Position numbers and translations under genes: made by a program. Shown one piece after another: positions 46,524 to 59,122 of a stretch of DNA of 64,000 nucleotides; the first letter of the stretch is position 1, and the number at the start of each line of letters is the position of its first letter. The DNA comes from Hypericum androsaemum (Eukaryota; Streptophyta; Magnoliopsida; Malpighiales; Hypericaceae). A model generated the notes under the pieces. The model worked only from the letters and a program-made list of their open reading frames with translations. It was not told the origin of the DNA and searched no databases. The DNA is taken from the NCBI GenBank assembly GCA_963995505.1, contig OZ023192.1, forward strand, positions 2,138,001 through 2,202,000, written 5' to 3'.

Positions 46524-47529
46524 ACCAAACCCGGCTCACGAGCTACAATGGGCATCGATTGATGAGGAATAAAGCCAGCCGTCCTGCTCAGTGTTGGCTG
46601 TGTTGCATTACACGCTGCAGTGTGGACTACCTACTGATATAGTATAGGGTCTTCAAAGTTTACTATAGAAAAACAAGCACAGGTTTTAGCATTGTCCCTG
46701 CTCAATTATCTTAGAACTCCTTATATTTTTTACCGAAGAGTGTGGTGCGGCCTAGAAACCTTTCATTAATAATAGAAGTTTACAAAACGGATTACAAAAG
46801 ATAACATAGACGTTAAAGTCAACATAGAGACCCTACTTGGAGAGTAGTAGATTGTTGCATATATTGCAATCGCAAAACAAGATAGTTTGATATTGATACC
46901 TACTTTTTTAGTTTTGAAAGCCGAATCCACTTTCATGTCGAAAATTCCACCCGTATCCATATCAGAAGAAAATCAAATGTCCTTCTATCTTTATTTTTCC
47001 ATATGCCATGTTTACAACATCCCAATCGCAACAGCAAGTTAACCAAGTAGAGCCCCTCCTCGCCATCAACGACGGGACGCTCTCGTATTTTACGCTTCAT
47101 ATCGCAGAGGAAATGCCAATGGTTTTTAAACAGACGGACGGGGTTGCAATCCAGATTTCTCTCTATTTTCCGGTCTGACCGGTCTAGTCGGACCACAATT
47201 TTTAAAACAATACTTTTCACGTACTGAGGTCAAATTCGATACAAACTCGAGAACAAAAAACTAGCTGAAGATAAGGACAGCAGCATGTACAAAAAGAGCC
47301 AACGAAACAGTTTTAATCAAAGAAGTACAGAACTGCAAAGTAATAACCAGAAACCAAACCCACAAAACCTTTGTTGTTTTACTGAGAGGTCATACATAGC
47401 TAATGCACGCCCATTAGACAACAACAGAACCCGAATTTTTTACTTCGAAAACACATAAAAGAGTTTCAACATTCTCACATCCTCACCACTGCATAGAATC
47501 GATGATGATACAAATTGGACCGCCGCTTC
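46524..47529. other. Spacer between the convergent AT-hook and RBP45-like genes
   Basis: 3' UTRs of both genes. No further gene or repeat recognised. Confidence 0.5.
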
Positions 47530-50500
47530 TTAGCTGTATCCCGCTTGTTGCTGTTGATGCTGCGGTGGCTGTTGCGGCTGCTGCTGCGGCTGCTGATACC
47601 CACCATAGCCAGCATAGTTTCCGTAGTACATACTAGGGTCCTGCGGAGGTGGAGCAGCGGCAGCGGCAGCAGGAGCACCGTATCCATAGTTCTCGTATCC
47701 CTGTCCGTACCCTTGCCCATAGTTATAGTAACCCCCCTGTCCATTCCATTGGCTTGTTTCTTGCTGCGGCTGAGAAAGAAAAGGATCAAGCCCGTAAGAT
47801 TCAATACATAAAAAAGGGGCAATAAGTATGGACATTAATAGCTGAGGACCAACCTGCTTGTTTGCAAAATTGCGGCCCCAGGAAAGTCGCACACTTTGTC
47901 CACACAACTGAGCTCCATTGAAGTTCTCCAATGCTTCCTCCGCAGATCTCCTGATATAAACCACAGACGCAGTTGAGAATCGTCCAAGTAAACACATTAT
48001 GCAAAAAAATTCAGATGGATACAAACCTTTCTGCAAATTGGACAAAACCACATCTCTTGCCTGCAGGTATCTTCACATGTACTAGTTGCCCACATCGGCC
48101 AAACAGGGATCTCAGATCTTCATCCGTAGCATTAGGATCGAGATTACCAACAAATATCTGGGTTTAAACAAGTCAGAAAGATGTTTTAAAGGAAAATGTG
48201 GCAGCATAGCGATAAAATAAGATACCCACAGTGGTGTTGGAAGGGTCTTGCTCAGTTTGACTCTGAGGACTTTGATCAGAGGCTGCATACAGATAATGAA
48301 GCAAAATAAGAAAGAATTGCAGGGTGCTGAATATATGTCACACACTCATTTTGTTACTCGTAAATAATGCGCCAGGAGCCACATTAAATGAAAAAAAGAG
48401 GCTCAGGAATGAATCATATAGCAAACACTCACCATGTTTCTCCCATCAAAATGTAGCAACAAAAAAGTCACATAAAGTTAAAACTCGTACAATCTATAAT
48501 TACCAGGAACACAAATATAGTGATTCAATTAAAATAAAGAAAGAACAAATCAAAAGAAGATTGTGATAAATCTAACACAATGATAGAGAAATGCCAAACA
48601 ATAGAATAGCACAGGGAAAGAAACATATTAAGTTGCTAGCAACACATCAGTGCAGCTTAAAATAAATATAAGCAGTGCAAGAAACCGATTTACCAAGAAT
48701 ATGAATCCAATAAGATAAGGCATAAGAGATGCGAGGAAAAGGAAATGCATTATAAGGACAGGCAGCAGTTAGCTACAGCGGAAATTCTAGGATAAACATC
48801 ACAGGCCCTAACAGTTACCCCGGCCAGCTGCTGCATGTTCAAGCAGGTCACATTCTGGCCGCCAAGGAGGAGAAAATAAAAACTAATTCTATACTGGCAC
48901 CAACTATACTATATATAATACTCAAAACCAGCAATAAATCTGAAACTAAAAGAACTGTAGACAATGCGAAAACCTTGGAAGGACCTAAAACTCTATGGAA
49001 ATTAGAAGGGGCACGTGGCCAAGCGATAAAGCTATAAAGAAACTAAGGCCAAATGAAACTAGGTTGATAGCTGACCAATTTAACTGGTGGGGAAGTACTT
49101 TGAAAATGGGAAACCTCAAATAAAGGACAACACATAAACCAAGAACTGACCTAGGTGAGGCCACGCACTAAGGGGTCACCTGTTCAGCTGTATTCAGTTC
49201 CAGGCCCCTAGATGGCAGAACCTCTCGACATCCTGCTTCGAGACAACAGTAGTCTATAAGTCAAAGGAAGTCTCAAGATATTGACATGAATTACTTTCCC
49301 AAATGCAGAAGGAACGAACAGGAAGGAAGTGACTTTGGGTAACTGCTGCCTATGACTGAAGGGAAACAAATCTAAGAGAAGCTCAAGAAAACTGCCAAAC
49401 ATCAAAGTAAACTCAATCAAAAGCGATCGACATCTTGGGTAGCACTGTCAAATCATACCATCCCATTCAAAAGCATACCTTTAGTGCCCAAAGGCTTCTT
49501 ATTTGCTGCTTGACCAATACGCATAGGACGAGATGAGCAGTACTGGCCATTCATCTCATTCATAGCCCTCATCTGCTCGCTCTCATCAGAAAACCTCACA
49601 AACCCATACCCTTTGGTGCGTTGAGTCACCCTATCGAGAACAACCTTGGCACCCTTAACCGAGGGGTAGTGGACCTTGAATGTATCTTGCAGAACTTGGT
49701 CAGTAACATCAGCAGCCAAGTCGCCCACAAATATTGTGTAATCAGGGCCATCATCACGCTTCTCTCCACCACCATGGGATGCCCAGTTCAGCCTGAAAGT
49801 CTGCTCTACATTCGGCATAGGCATGCCATTATAAGTCTGCAAAACTCTCTCAGCAGCTGCATGGCTAGTAAACTCAACAAAGCCATACCCTTCCAAGTTT
49901 CCAGTCAACTTGTTCCGGATGACTTTTACATTAGCAATCTGTCAGAACAAAAGAACACTGTTCAAAAACTTCACAAAACAGGTTGTTTAGCAACCAAACA
50001 TAAACAACAAAATCACTACTAAAAAATCCCGTGTCCACATCCCAATCAGCCTCATCTCTTTTCTCCCTCAATTATAAAAGGGCCCCCTATTCTAATTCAT
50101 TGTCGACATAATCAACATACTCAGGAACATATAAGCAAAACCATCCACTAATCTTTTTTTTAATAAACGGCTAGTAAGAAAAAGACTTCAAGAAAACACT
50201 CACAACAAAACGTCCACAAGCTAACCGTCAAGGGACAACCTACACCTAATCTCAAGCTAGCCAAGAGGAATTCATGCAAACGCTAAAACCACGTAGTCAT
50301 GGGGAAACGCACGCAGTAAAAAAACCTGCTAAGAGCGCCTAGCGTAACAAAACGAAGCAAAAAACCCGGAGCCGATAACCCTTAATCCGAAGAAGGGCTA
50401 TGAGCAAAAACACCCACAAATCTAATTCACCAGAGCCACGGTAATAAACGTCCCAGACCTAATATGGCAATAGATAAAAATATACAAAAGCGCAGACGGA

Positions 50501-50931
50501 AACAGCTCATAAAGGAGAAAACTTTATCAGCAAAATCCATAAAGGAGCCAACTTTCCACAACCAAGAGCCAATCACTACAAAACCCAGAAAGGAACCAAC
50601 ATAAAAGAGAGAGAGAGAGAGGAGAGACCTCGTGGGCGTGACCGGCGAAGCAGCTAGAGATGAAGGTCTCCTCCATCCAGTACTGGAGGTCGCCGATCCA
50701 GAGGGTGCGGACCTCGTCAGCGGAAGCCGAAGCGGGCATCTGGGCTGACCCGGGCTGCGGCTGCTGGTAGTGGTGGGGGGCCCACATGGGCTGCTGCTGC
50801 TGCTGCGGCGGCGGCTGGCCCATCATGGCGTACGGGTTCGGCTGCTGCTGCTGGTACTGCATCCCCATACCCATCCCCATCGCCGCCGCCTGCTGCGGGG
50901 CCATCCCGGAGCCCGGCTGCTGATGCATCAT
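47530..50931 (-). CDS. RBP45: RBP45/47-type RNA-binding protein with three RRMs
   Basis: Six exons on the minus strand: 50629-50931, 49479-49938, 48230-48282, 48027-48157, 47854-47950, 47530-47769; 427 residues, normal for the family. The N-terminus is Met/Gln/Pro-rich. RRM1 (about 70-150) has TLWIGDLQYWM and GYGFVEF; RRM2 (about 160-240) has YTIFVGDLAADVTD and GYGFVRFSDESEQ; RRM3 (about 270-340) has TIFVGNLDPNATDEDLR and KRCGFVQFAE. The C-terminus is Gly/Tyr then Gln-rich, ending QAGYS. The family binds poly(A)/U-rich RNA in nucleus and stress granules. Assignment to RBP45 over RBP47 rests on the NTTIFVG...KIPAGKRCGFVQF region and Gly-Tyr tail, and is probable. The 1.2-kb intron 2 and 0.7-kb intron 1 contain no recognised coding sequence. 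Confidence 0.93.
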
Positions 50932-51030
50932 GGTCCTGGGTTTGTAGAGAGAGAGGGTTCTGAGATTTTTTTTCCTCTCTCTTTAGAATCCTTTTGGGAA
51001 GAGACTTTGCAACCCTAGGGGATGAGATTG

Positions 51031-51038
51031 TTATATAG
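51031..51038 (-). promoter_or_regulatory. TATA box of the RBP45-like gene
   Basis: CTATATAAC on the minus strand, about 100 bp upstream of the ATG at 50931. The leader contains an AAACCCTAG-like (telo-box) word. Confidence 0.6.
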
Positions 51039-51399
51039 TGGCGGTGGTGCCGCCTTTGCGATGTAGCTCTCTCTTAATAGAGAGACCTGTCGTCTGTTGT
51101 ATTTCGCTGTCGTCTGTCGGTAGAGCCTCGTGTTGAAGGACTGGGACTGGGACCGGTGGAAAGTTTCTTATTTATTAACTATAAATAATTGATATTTATT
51201 GTGGTATGGTTTTTATTTTTTTGTAATAATCTCATTGGACAAGAGTCACGTGACTCTAAATAATAAACAACAGGGTTCAAATTCAGTGGAGACATGGGTA
51301 ATACCCACTGAAAAGGATAGAGACAATATTAGAAATACAATAATTAAAATAATTAAAAAAAAATCAGTAAAATAATACAATTTATGGAAATACAAGTAT
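51039..51399. other. Promoter side of the RBP45-like gene
   Basis: AT-rich. No gene seen. Confidence 0.4.
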
Positions 51400-51752
51400 G
51401 GGAATATTGGTTTCTATTTTCTCGGATATTGGTTTCCATCTTCTATGCTATTGGTTTCATTCTACTATGATATTGATTTCATTCTACTATGATATTGGTT
51501 TCCATCTTCTATGTTATTGATTTCATTCTACTATGACATTGGTTTCATTCTACTATGATATTCATTTCATTCCACCGTGATATTAGTTTTCATCTTCTCC
51601 AATATTAGTGTCCCATTATAAGTGAAAACGTATACAATTTGAATGTATTGGTTTCATTCTTCTCGAATATTAGTTTCATTCTTCTCGAATATTGGTATCA
51701 TTCTTCTAGGCGATTGGTATAATTCTACTTTAATATTGGTATCATTCATCTA
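51400..51752 (+). repeat. Minisatellite of ~24-bp TATTGGTTTCATTCTACTATGA units
   Basis: About 14 imperfect units of roughly 24 bp, each TATTGGTTTC followed by ATTCTACTATGA or ATCTTCTATG, decaying toward the right end. Confidence 0.85.
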
Positions 51753-52265
51753 TGACTAAAATGCCCCACCTACTTTAAAACAAAAAATCTCATCTTTTCT
51801 CACTTGATCTTCATCCCCACTTGATCTTCTTCCTCCAACTTTTAACTCAATCTCAAACACAATCTCAAACCCTAACTTTTTTTAGTGAAAATAAAAACTA
51901 AATAGAAAAAATTAAGATTTTGTTTATTTATTAACAACCAAAAACTCTAATTTTAGACTTGAATCCACAAATTAATTAATTGACCCCTTAATCTTGATTC
52001 CAGAATTGGGGAAAATCCAAATTCTTCAATTTCGAACAACCCAGTATTAAAAAGTAAGTCAAAAGTTGGGTTATCTCTTCCAATCGATCAACAAAACAAG
52101 GCAAACAGAACCAGCACCATCACTTCTCATCCTTCCCCTGCGAGAAATAAACCAAGAACCAAGCAAACAAATTAGAGCAAATATGTCGCCCTTCTCATCC
52201 AATCGATCAACCAAAAAAGGGGAACCACGACCCGCGGCTCGCTCTCCGGAAAATAGATGATGTTT

Positions 52266-52378
52266 CAGAAGGAGGGAGAGAGAGGGGGGGAGGGGGGTGG
52301 CGGGGGAGAGAGGGAGGGCGGGAGGGAGGGGGAGGGGGGAAGGTGGGAGGGGGCGGCGGGGAAGGAGGGGGGAAGATA
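52266..52378 (+). repeat. G-rich homopurine tract
   Basis: About 110 bases almost entirely A/G with many runs of three or more G (GGGGGGGAGGGGGG, GGGAGGG and similar words), flanked on both sides by ATAGATGATGTTT (52254-52266 and 52377-52389). It could form G-quadruplex or triplex structures. Confidence 0.8.
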
Positions 52379-52389
52379 GATGATGTTTT

Positions 52390-53700
52390 TGTGTGGAATT
52401 ATATAGGAAAATGGTGGAACTCTAATGATTATGTTTGGATAAAAAACTCGAAAATATCTTCAACAGATTCTGACCATCAGATATGTAAAAAAAAATTTTG
52501 ATCAAATCTAAAGGCCCATATTTAGTCCATACAATGGGGATGATTTTTATGTAGTCCCTGAATCCAAATCCTAAACAGCATAATACGAGTTATGAGTAAT
52601 TATGAAAAGTTATTCAAACCAAAGTAGTTAGGTTTTATTGGCGTTTCTTAATTATGAGGGTTAATTCGCAGTCCCTTTTTTAATTGGTTGTTGAAATAAT
52701 ATAACCTTTCTAATTTATTTTTTAGGACACCCTTTTATGGTGTTCCAATTCAATGATTTAAATAAGAAAAAACAACATGTTTCAAATGTAATATTATCAA
52801 TGTGACAAGTACGGATCCAAGCAATTCGAGATTAATCTAATTAGAAATTATTTTTAAAATTATTTGAGAATAAGAATGAATTTATTAAAATACTGAGTTT
52901 GATCATAATATATTTCTACTTTTCTTTTTTGTGGAAAATATATTTATACTTTCGATCTTCTTATTCTCACCTATTCTATTATTTGCTGAGTCGACGAGAA
53001 TTTGCTACTCATTTGTAACTAACAAATAAGTTTCACCTATACATACTAAGATGTTAGGGCTGACTGAACTGAAATTAATTGTATCCAAACGTTTGAGCTA
53101 TAATGGTTGCTGATTCCGGTGGTAATCTCAGTAAAATTTATTTTTTTGTCTCTGATACGACGAGAACGATCCGGTAATGAGAGCTAGGGCGAGGACATGC
53201 ATTAAAGACAGTTCATTTATGTTTTTAAAATCTTTTGTTCAAGTTAAGACAATTTCTATTTGGATTTTAAGACAATAGCCATTTGAATTTCAAGACCTAT
53301 TTGAGTTTTGATAAATAAAAAATACCTTGACATGCCTAATTTTTGGGGTGTGACACAAACACCTAACAAGCCTCCACCTTGGACCAAATCACATGGACGA
53401 TCTTCAACTATGAATCTCCGGGACCTGAACAAATCTAATTAAACAAAACTATAATTTGACCCTTTCTTGGTCAAATCTCAAAACCTCGGATGAACAAAAC
53501 AACATGCCCATCAACCCAGTCCAAACTTCATTATCCAAATTAAGACCCAAAATTTTCTGCCAAAGATTGGTCTAATCTCCAAGGATCACCATTATTCTAG
53601 CCCAAATCAGCCCAAACATAAGTCAAAACATGTCCAATCAGCACAAAAGTCAACTAGTCAAGTCAGTTGACAAAAAAAATCAACGGCAATCATAAAATGG
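52390..53700. other. AT-rich intergenic DNA
   Basis: Around 53340-53400 a GTGTGACACAAACACCTAACAA...CCTCCACCTTGGACC stretch looks retrotransposon-like, but no LTR pair or target duplication was found. Confidence 0.4.
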
Positions 53701-54113
53701 TTGGGGTTCCTCCTCAGTGGCGTCTGGATGGCTCAGCCTTAGTTGGGACAAGCGGGCGGGCAACGATGGCAGGGAGATGCAGGCTTCTGTCAAAGCGACG
53801 GTGCGCCTTCTCCAGGCGGCCGGCGTAAGTTTCTTTTCCTCTCATTGGGCGACAAGCTTTTCCTCTACTCAATGGACCTGGACACGAAGTGGCGGCCTCT
53901 TCCTCCTTCGAACGGCGAACAACTCTTCTCTTCTCGGAGATGCGGATACGGGCAGGTGGATAGGGCGGCGCGCGGGAGCTCGGCTTCCCTTTCTTTCTCC
54001 ATAAAATGAACAGGCGACGGATATGAGCTTTTCTCCGCGAAATGAATACGGCGGTGCAGGGCTCCGATAGCCACCCTCAGATAGTAGCGGCTCAGCTCCA
54101 CGGCGATGGACAA
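53701..54113. other. GC-rich island with overlapping short reading frames
   Basis: A 300-bp GC-rich segment in AT-rich surroundings has open frames on both strands (plus: a frame with FLFLSLGDKLFLYSMDL; another with VKATVRLLQAAGVSFF). None matches a family I recognise. It may be a captured or decayed exon; no TIRs were found around it. Confidence 0.3.
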
Positions 54114-55734
54114 CCTCCCTCCTTTCTTTGATATATTAATTTTTTAGGATTTTGTGGTGGCAGGTTACACGATGGAACATGAACGCTAAGAATGAAAAAA
54201 AAAAACACATTTGTTGATAAATACGTATTGCTCAATCGGCAGTTTCGGAACTGAAAATTTTGATAACCAAAATCTGAACTCTGGCCAATATTTTTTGAAT
54301 TGTCCTCAAACTTCTTAGGAAGGTTCCATTTAAAACTGTATTAACTATGAACTTGTTGAATTAGAAGTTTCAGATGGTGAAATCATGTCAGATTTTGATT
54401 TTTTTATAAATAAAATTTTGTCCTATTTAGGATTTAAATTCATATCACTTCTCATCCCACCCAACCGTTCCTTTATATCACAATTCTTTTTTTATTTATA
54501 AATTGAACCAATGGTTACAATCATAACCATAGGTTCCGAGAACCATTCATGAACCTTGTTTCAAGATTTCGAATACAGTCCTCCTGTTTCGAACCTTGTA
54601 ACTTTTGGTTACAGAACCGTAAGTAAAGACTCTAGAATCGTAGTCAAAATTATGTTCGACTAATACAAATTTGAGTTGAATAAGATATTTGAAAGATGAG
54701 CTAATAATCCAAAGTATTGATGTTTCACCCGATACAAGTATCCCGGTTTTATCAATAATCCAAAGATGAGCTTCGTAATTAATGTAGAGTCCATCTGGCG
54801 CATTTGAGAAAGTTATAGGGTGATGCAGGCACAAGAATTGCAATTAAATCGCGTCGAATAGTTTCTATCATTCAAATTTCTTTTCTAATTTGAATTGCAA
54901 TTAACTCTTTATGGTTTGAAACGAACCTCTTGACATATCTCCAATATGTCATCGAAGATGGTTGAACTGATAATCCAAAAAAAATGTTTTAGTTATGTTG
55001 TTTTTATTTCAAGTAGCTAATTAATTTGAACATGTCCCCTACGAGACAACCAATTCTTAGAAAGATCGCCGCCTTTGTGTCCTTAATTGTTTTTACCTAA
55101 ATGTCAAACCGCTACATCCAATGATCTTCTCATTTGCAAATCAAATTTTCGCATATTTATTTCATAATCTGAAACTACTCCATGTACTTGTACAATTGGC
55201 TTTTTACATTCTTTCTATTTAACTTGTGGGGGCAAACATGTGAAATCTAATATGGGTAAACATTTTATTTGTTAACTAATAACTAAATAGGTAGAAATAT
55301 TAGGTTGCGTTGGGTAATTATATATTTTACTATTTTGAGCCTACTCACATTTAGATTAATTGATCTAGTAAATATTTAAATACTAAACAAATTCCAAGAA
55401 ATATGTCCAAATATGTCCAGATTAATTGACCTAACTCACATTTATATATTTATATTAATCGATTTAGTAAATCTTCGATTACCGCAATAAATGCACCTTT
55501 CAGAACTCCAGGAAGAAATAGTCCTCTCCTTTGTGCAATTTCAAAAGTTGCAGGAAATTCTTATGAATGAAAAATAAACGATAGACAAATAAAATTCAAC
55601 AATGTTCGACTTTGAATAAGAGAATTTCATAAATTCCAGCTTTAGTCTCGACAAGGACATAAAAAGCAGCTGAAGCCAGTATAAATAAGTAATATTTCTC
55701 TCTTCACTTAACAAAAACACCTGAATTCAAAAGA
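54114..55734. other. AT-rich intergenic DNA
   Basis: No gene. A weak SINE-like segment (GAGTTGAATAAGATATTTGAAAG, read as GAGTTGAATAAG then ATATTTGAAAG) lies near 54670. Confidence 0.4.
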
Positions 55735-55985
55735 TGATCAAATTCAACCTTCCAATAATAATGGATCCCGCGTTGGTGTTCCTCAAGTCGGTACTCTCGA
55801 ATTTGGCTACTTATTTTTCGTATGCCTCGTGGGGTGTTGGCATATATTGAGAAGCGCATTAAGAAATTTCTATGGGCTGGAGAGGAATCTAAGATGGGAT
55901 GGTCTTTGGTCCCATGGCTACACGCTTGCACACCAGTGAAAAATGGCGGTCTTGGGTTGGTTCGGTCGGATATTAATGTTATATG
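55735..55985 (+). pseudogene. LINE ORF2 C-terminal remnant
   Basis: 55770-55815 encodes VFLKSVLSNLATYF and, after a frame change, 55810-55975 encodes MPRGVLAYIEKRIKKFLWAG, EESKMGWSLVPW and TPVKNGGLGLVRSDINVIW. This order (LIKSVLSSLP.Y, then IEK...FLW, then W..VC.P...GGLG) is the region between reverse transcriptase and zf-RVT in plant LINEs. The remnant stops after LN. Confidence 0.8.
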
Positions 55986-56605
55986 GCTGAATTAGCGGGT
56001 GGTTTGAACGAACCTGTCGTTCGTATCGGACCTGTCGTCCGTTGCTGGCTTAATGGACTTTGGGCCGCTGGCATGCTATCTTTTAATTCCATGTTGTTGG
56101 CCGAGAACTAACTATGTTTGGGCCTTCTTTACTTGTTTTTAGAATTAAGTCCAAGAAAAACAATTAGTTTAAATATCTAACGCGAATAATGAAAATGGCA
56201 TGATGGTGAATATTTGAAAACAGATTTCTGTTATTCTCCCTCCCCTTCTATTCTTCTCTCTCTCTTATTCTCTCTATCGGTTACTGCCTTAGTTTTTCGG
56301 GATTCCATCTTGACTGGATCTCCTGGAATTAAGTGTGTATCAAGTAAGCATGAATGCCAGCTGCTTAGGTGGATTTGGCGGTTCTTGACAGATCCTTCAT
56401 GCCTCTAATAGTGTCAGACACTCATTGCGCCGAATACCTCGTTGAGCAACTATTCTAGGTTCGAGCATGACACGATGAGATATTTCCTCGCGTATACCAC
56501 TTCCCTACCTGTTGCAGTCAAACTCCCATTTCCGTTTCCAGGCCATCCAAGTCCTTCTCTGATACTCTACATTTCTGGTTGATGTAATTGAACATCAGCG
56601 GTGAA
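55986..56605. other. Spacer before the LRK10L pseudogene
   Basis: A plus-strand frame at 56214-56408 has a hydrophobic start (ILLSLLFSLSVTALVF), but no family match. No gene supported. Confidence 0.4.
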
Positions 56606-58007
56606 ATGTTCAAGTACTCGTCAACTCTCCAAGTGTTTCTGCTGCTGCTCCTGCTCCTGCTATTCCAAGCATGTAAATGCAGCTAAGATCAGTGCATCAG
56701 ATCACCCTCTTCGTGCGGCCCTATCCGCCGCATCACCTACCCTTTCCGCCTCAGGACAGACCCCGCCAGTTGCGGCAACAAACATTTCGAGATTAGCTGC
56801 GAAAGCAACGCTCCAGTGGTGTACTAGCGTTCCAATAAATACTATGTAAGATCCATCAACTACAACAACTACACTATCCGTTTGTCTGATGCCTCATTAG
56901 TCCCGATTAATAGCAGCAACACCTTCTTATGCAACCGATCAAATGCGAAACCACGACCACATTGGAACTATGACATGTTCCAGACTTTAGCTTTCATTAG
57001 CTGCCCGAGTCCGATTGCCAACCCAAAGAGCTACAATTACATGGCTTATGAAGATGGCGATGTTTGTGCTAATGGGTACGGAAAAGGCTCGAGTTTGTCG
57101 AATGATGCCGTCACTCCTGTTGATGTGGTGGATTCGTGCCGCTTGGAGCTGGTGGTTCCAACTTCCATGCCTCATCCTGACAGAAGTAGCAACTTGGTTT
57201 CTTACAAGGATGTCTATGACGGCCTGGAGTACGGGTTTGAGCTTTCCTGGTTCCACGGTGGTTGTTTGCTCTATATTTCCGAAGACAGGGGAAGTCCCTG
57301 CTATTACCTTACTAATATGACTAACCAGGAGTACCATCATCAAAGTGATACTATTCCCTATTCAAGTAAGCGTCGATATCAAACCTCACAACATCCTTCT
57401 TGATGAGAACTTTGTTCCCAAGGTTGCAGATTTCGGGCTGGCTAGGCTATATCTAACAAATAAGAGCATTGTATCTCTCACGGCAGTAAGGGGAACAATG
57501 AGATATATGGCTCCTGAATTTTTCTACAAGAATATTGGAGGTGTCTCTCACAAAGCTGATGTATATAGCTTCGGAAGAATGCTGATGGAAATGGCAACAA
57601 GGAATCAGGATTCAAGTTCATCAACCGAGCATTCGAGTAAGATTTTCTTGCCTTCGTGGATTCACGACCAATTTAGCCAAGGAAATCACATCGATCTAGG
57701 AGAAATCACCGAAAAAGATAAAGAGATAACCAAGAAGATGATGATGGTGAGCCTGTGGTGTGTGCAACTACGACCAAGTGATCGTCCTTCTATGCACAAA
57801 GTTATTGAGATGCTTCAAAGTGGAATCGACCGCCTTCAATTTCCTCCGAAGCCATCTTTCGCACCGCAAGAAGTGTCAATGACAAGGGAAGATTCAGCAG
57901 CAGGAATGACCAGCTCAAGCTGGGCCTCAAGCTTCTCCGCAAATGTTCACGATGAAGATGACCCTATACTAGTTGTGGCTAATATGGATCATAATTCTCC
58001 GGTCTAG
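56606..58007 (+). pseudogene. LRK10L-type receptor kinase, deleted for TM and kinase N-lobe
   Basis: From ATG 56606 one frame gives a signal peptide (STLQVFLLLLLLLLFQ), then the GUB_WAK-type ectodomain (SCGPIRRITYPFRL, CGNKHFEISCE, CPSP, CRLELVVPTSMP). TAA at 56684-56686 and TAG at 56825-56827 interrupt it. A CAAGTAAGC donor at about 57363-57371 marks the end of exon 1, but the intron, transmembrane segment and kinase N-lobe are missing: sequence goes straight to VDIKPHNILLDENFVPKVAD in another frame. Kinase subdomains VI-XI are intact in the frame ending at 58007 (ADFGLARL, GTMRYMAPEFFYKN, DVYSFGRMLMEM, WCVQLRPSDRPSM). LRK10L proteins are plasma-membrane receptor-like kinases in defence and stress signalling. 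This copy lacks the ATP-binding loop and catalytic Lys, so it cannot be a kinase. Confidence 0.88.
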
Positions 58008-58848
58008 CATCAGAGATCCTCGTCTCATTCGGGAAATGGATGGAGGCCTTCAATTTGTGAATGAAAACGATGCAACCACGCTGGTGTTGATCTATTATAT
58101 ATGAAAAAAAATTATAATAGAATAGTCGAACAGCTTTTAAAGTCTATGTAGTTCTATCTAGCAGTATATTTAGAAAATACCAAGAAGGTTAATGTTGATA
58201 ATTCTGCTGTTTTTCCAAGTGAAATGGTACATTATGCAGTTTGGAATATTACAATAGAGATGGCTTGTGATGGGTAGTCAATGTTCCCGGACATGATTTG
58301 AGGAAGTTGTCAGGTTTAGAGTCATAAGTCGTGACAAGCATTTGAGTATTCATATCCAACTCAAAATTTTAAGTCAAAAAGTTAATAAATTGCAACTATT
58401 TGAAGAATTTGGTTGATAAAAAATCGAACAAATTTTCAAAAAAATAGGTGTAATTGGAAGTTTCTCACCTGTGCCATTCTTACCCGTGCATATGAATGGT
58501 TACGTCGGTCGAACTCCCTCTCGGACTTGTCGCATCAGTTCTTGTATTTAGAATCCTTGAGATGTTGAGCTGTTGTTGAGTGATGTTGTTTTGTTCCCAG
58601 TTGTTCGTTGCTCGTAGGTGTATAGTGCATTCGGCACCTGGCTCTTTTTTTTTAATAAATAAAAAAGTAGAATTATATTGATCATGTACAAAAAGCAGCA
58701 AAGACACGCATCAGTCATCACAATGCACGCCAAACACCCCATGTCTTAGAAAAAGGCAGCAAAGACACGCTTCTTGTTTTATGTGTCTATTCTATATGGT
58801 AAGAAGTTCAATGCTTTAGTACCTCGCATGTCCTCTGTGGTAAAAATA
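58008..58848. other. Spacer between LRK10L pseudogene and Copia element
   Basis: AT-rich, with a reverse-strand dispersed-repeat copy at 58330-58450. No ectodomain coding sequence for the downstream kinase piece was found. Confidence 0.5.
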
Positions 58849-59122
58849 TGTTGGATTTATGAATGAGCAAAAAAAAAAGGCCCAAGCTGAAAAGACCAAG
58901 TTGGAAAGTCCAAGCTGAGGATGAGATTATCACATTGAAAATCGTAAGGAAATTTTTCCTGTTTATAAGGAGAAGTTCCAAGCTGGTGTAACATTAAATG
59001 TTTCACCTGAAGAGCTGACCGACGCTGCCTGCGAGACCGAGCACGAGCACGCGCTCGCGCACGTGCGTGTGTGCATGGCGTATTGGACGCAGGTCGCAAT
59101 GGGCGCTTTGTGGCGCACTTGG

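Noticed and set aside
45148..50022. Long frames opposite the AT-hook and RBP45-like exons
   Set aside because: Shadows of the real coding strands; splice sites and conserved motifs support only the annotated strands.
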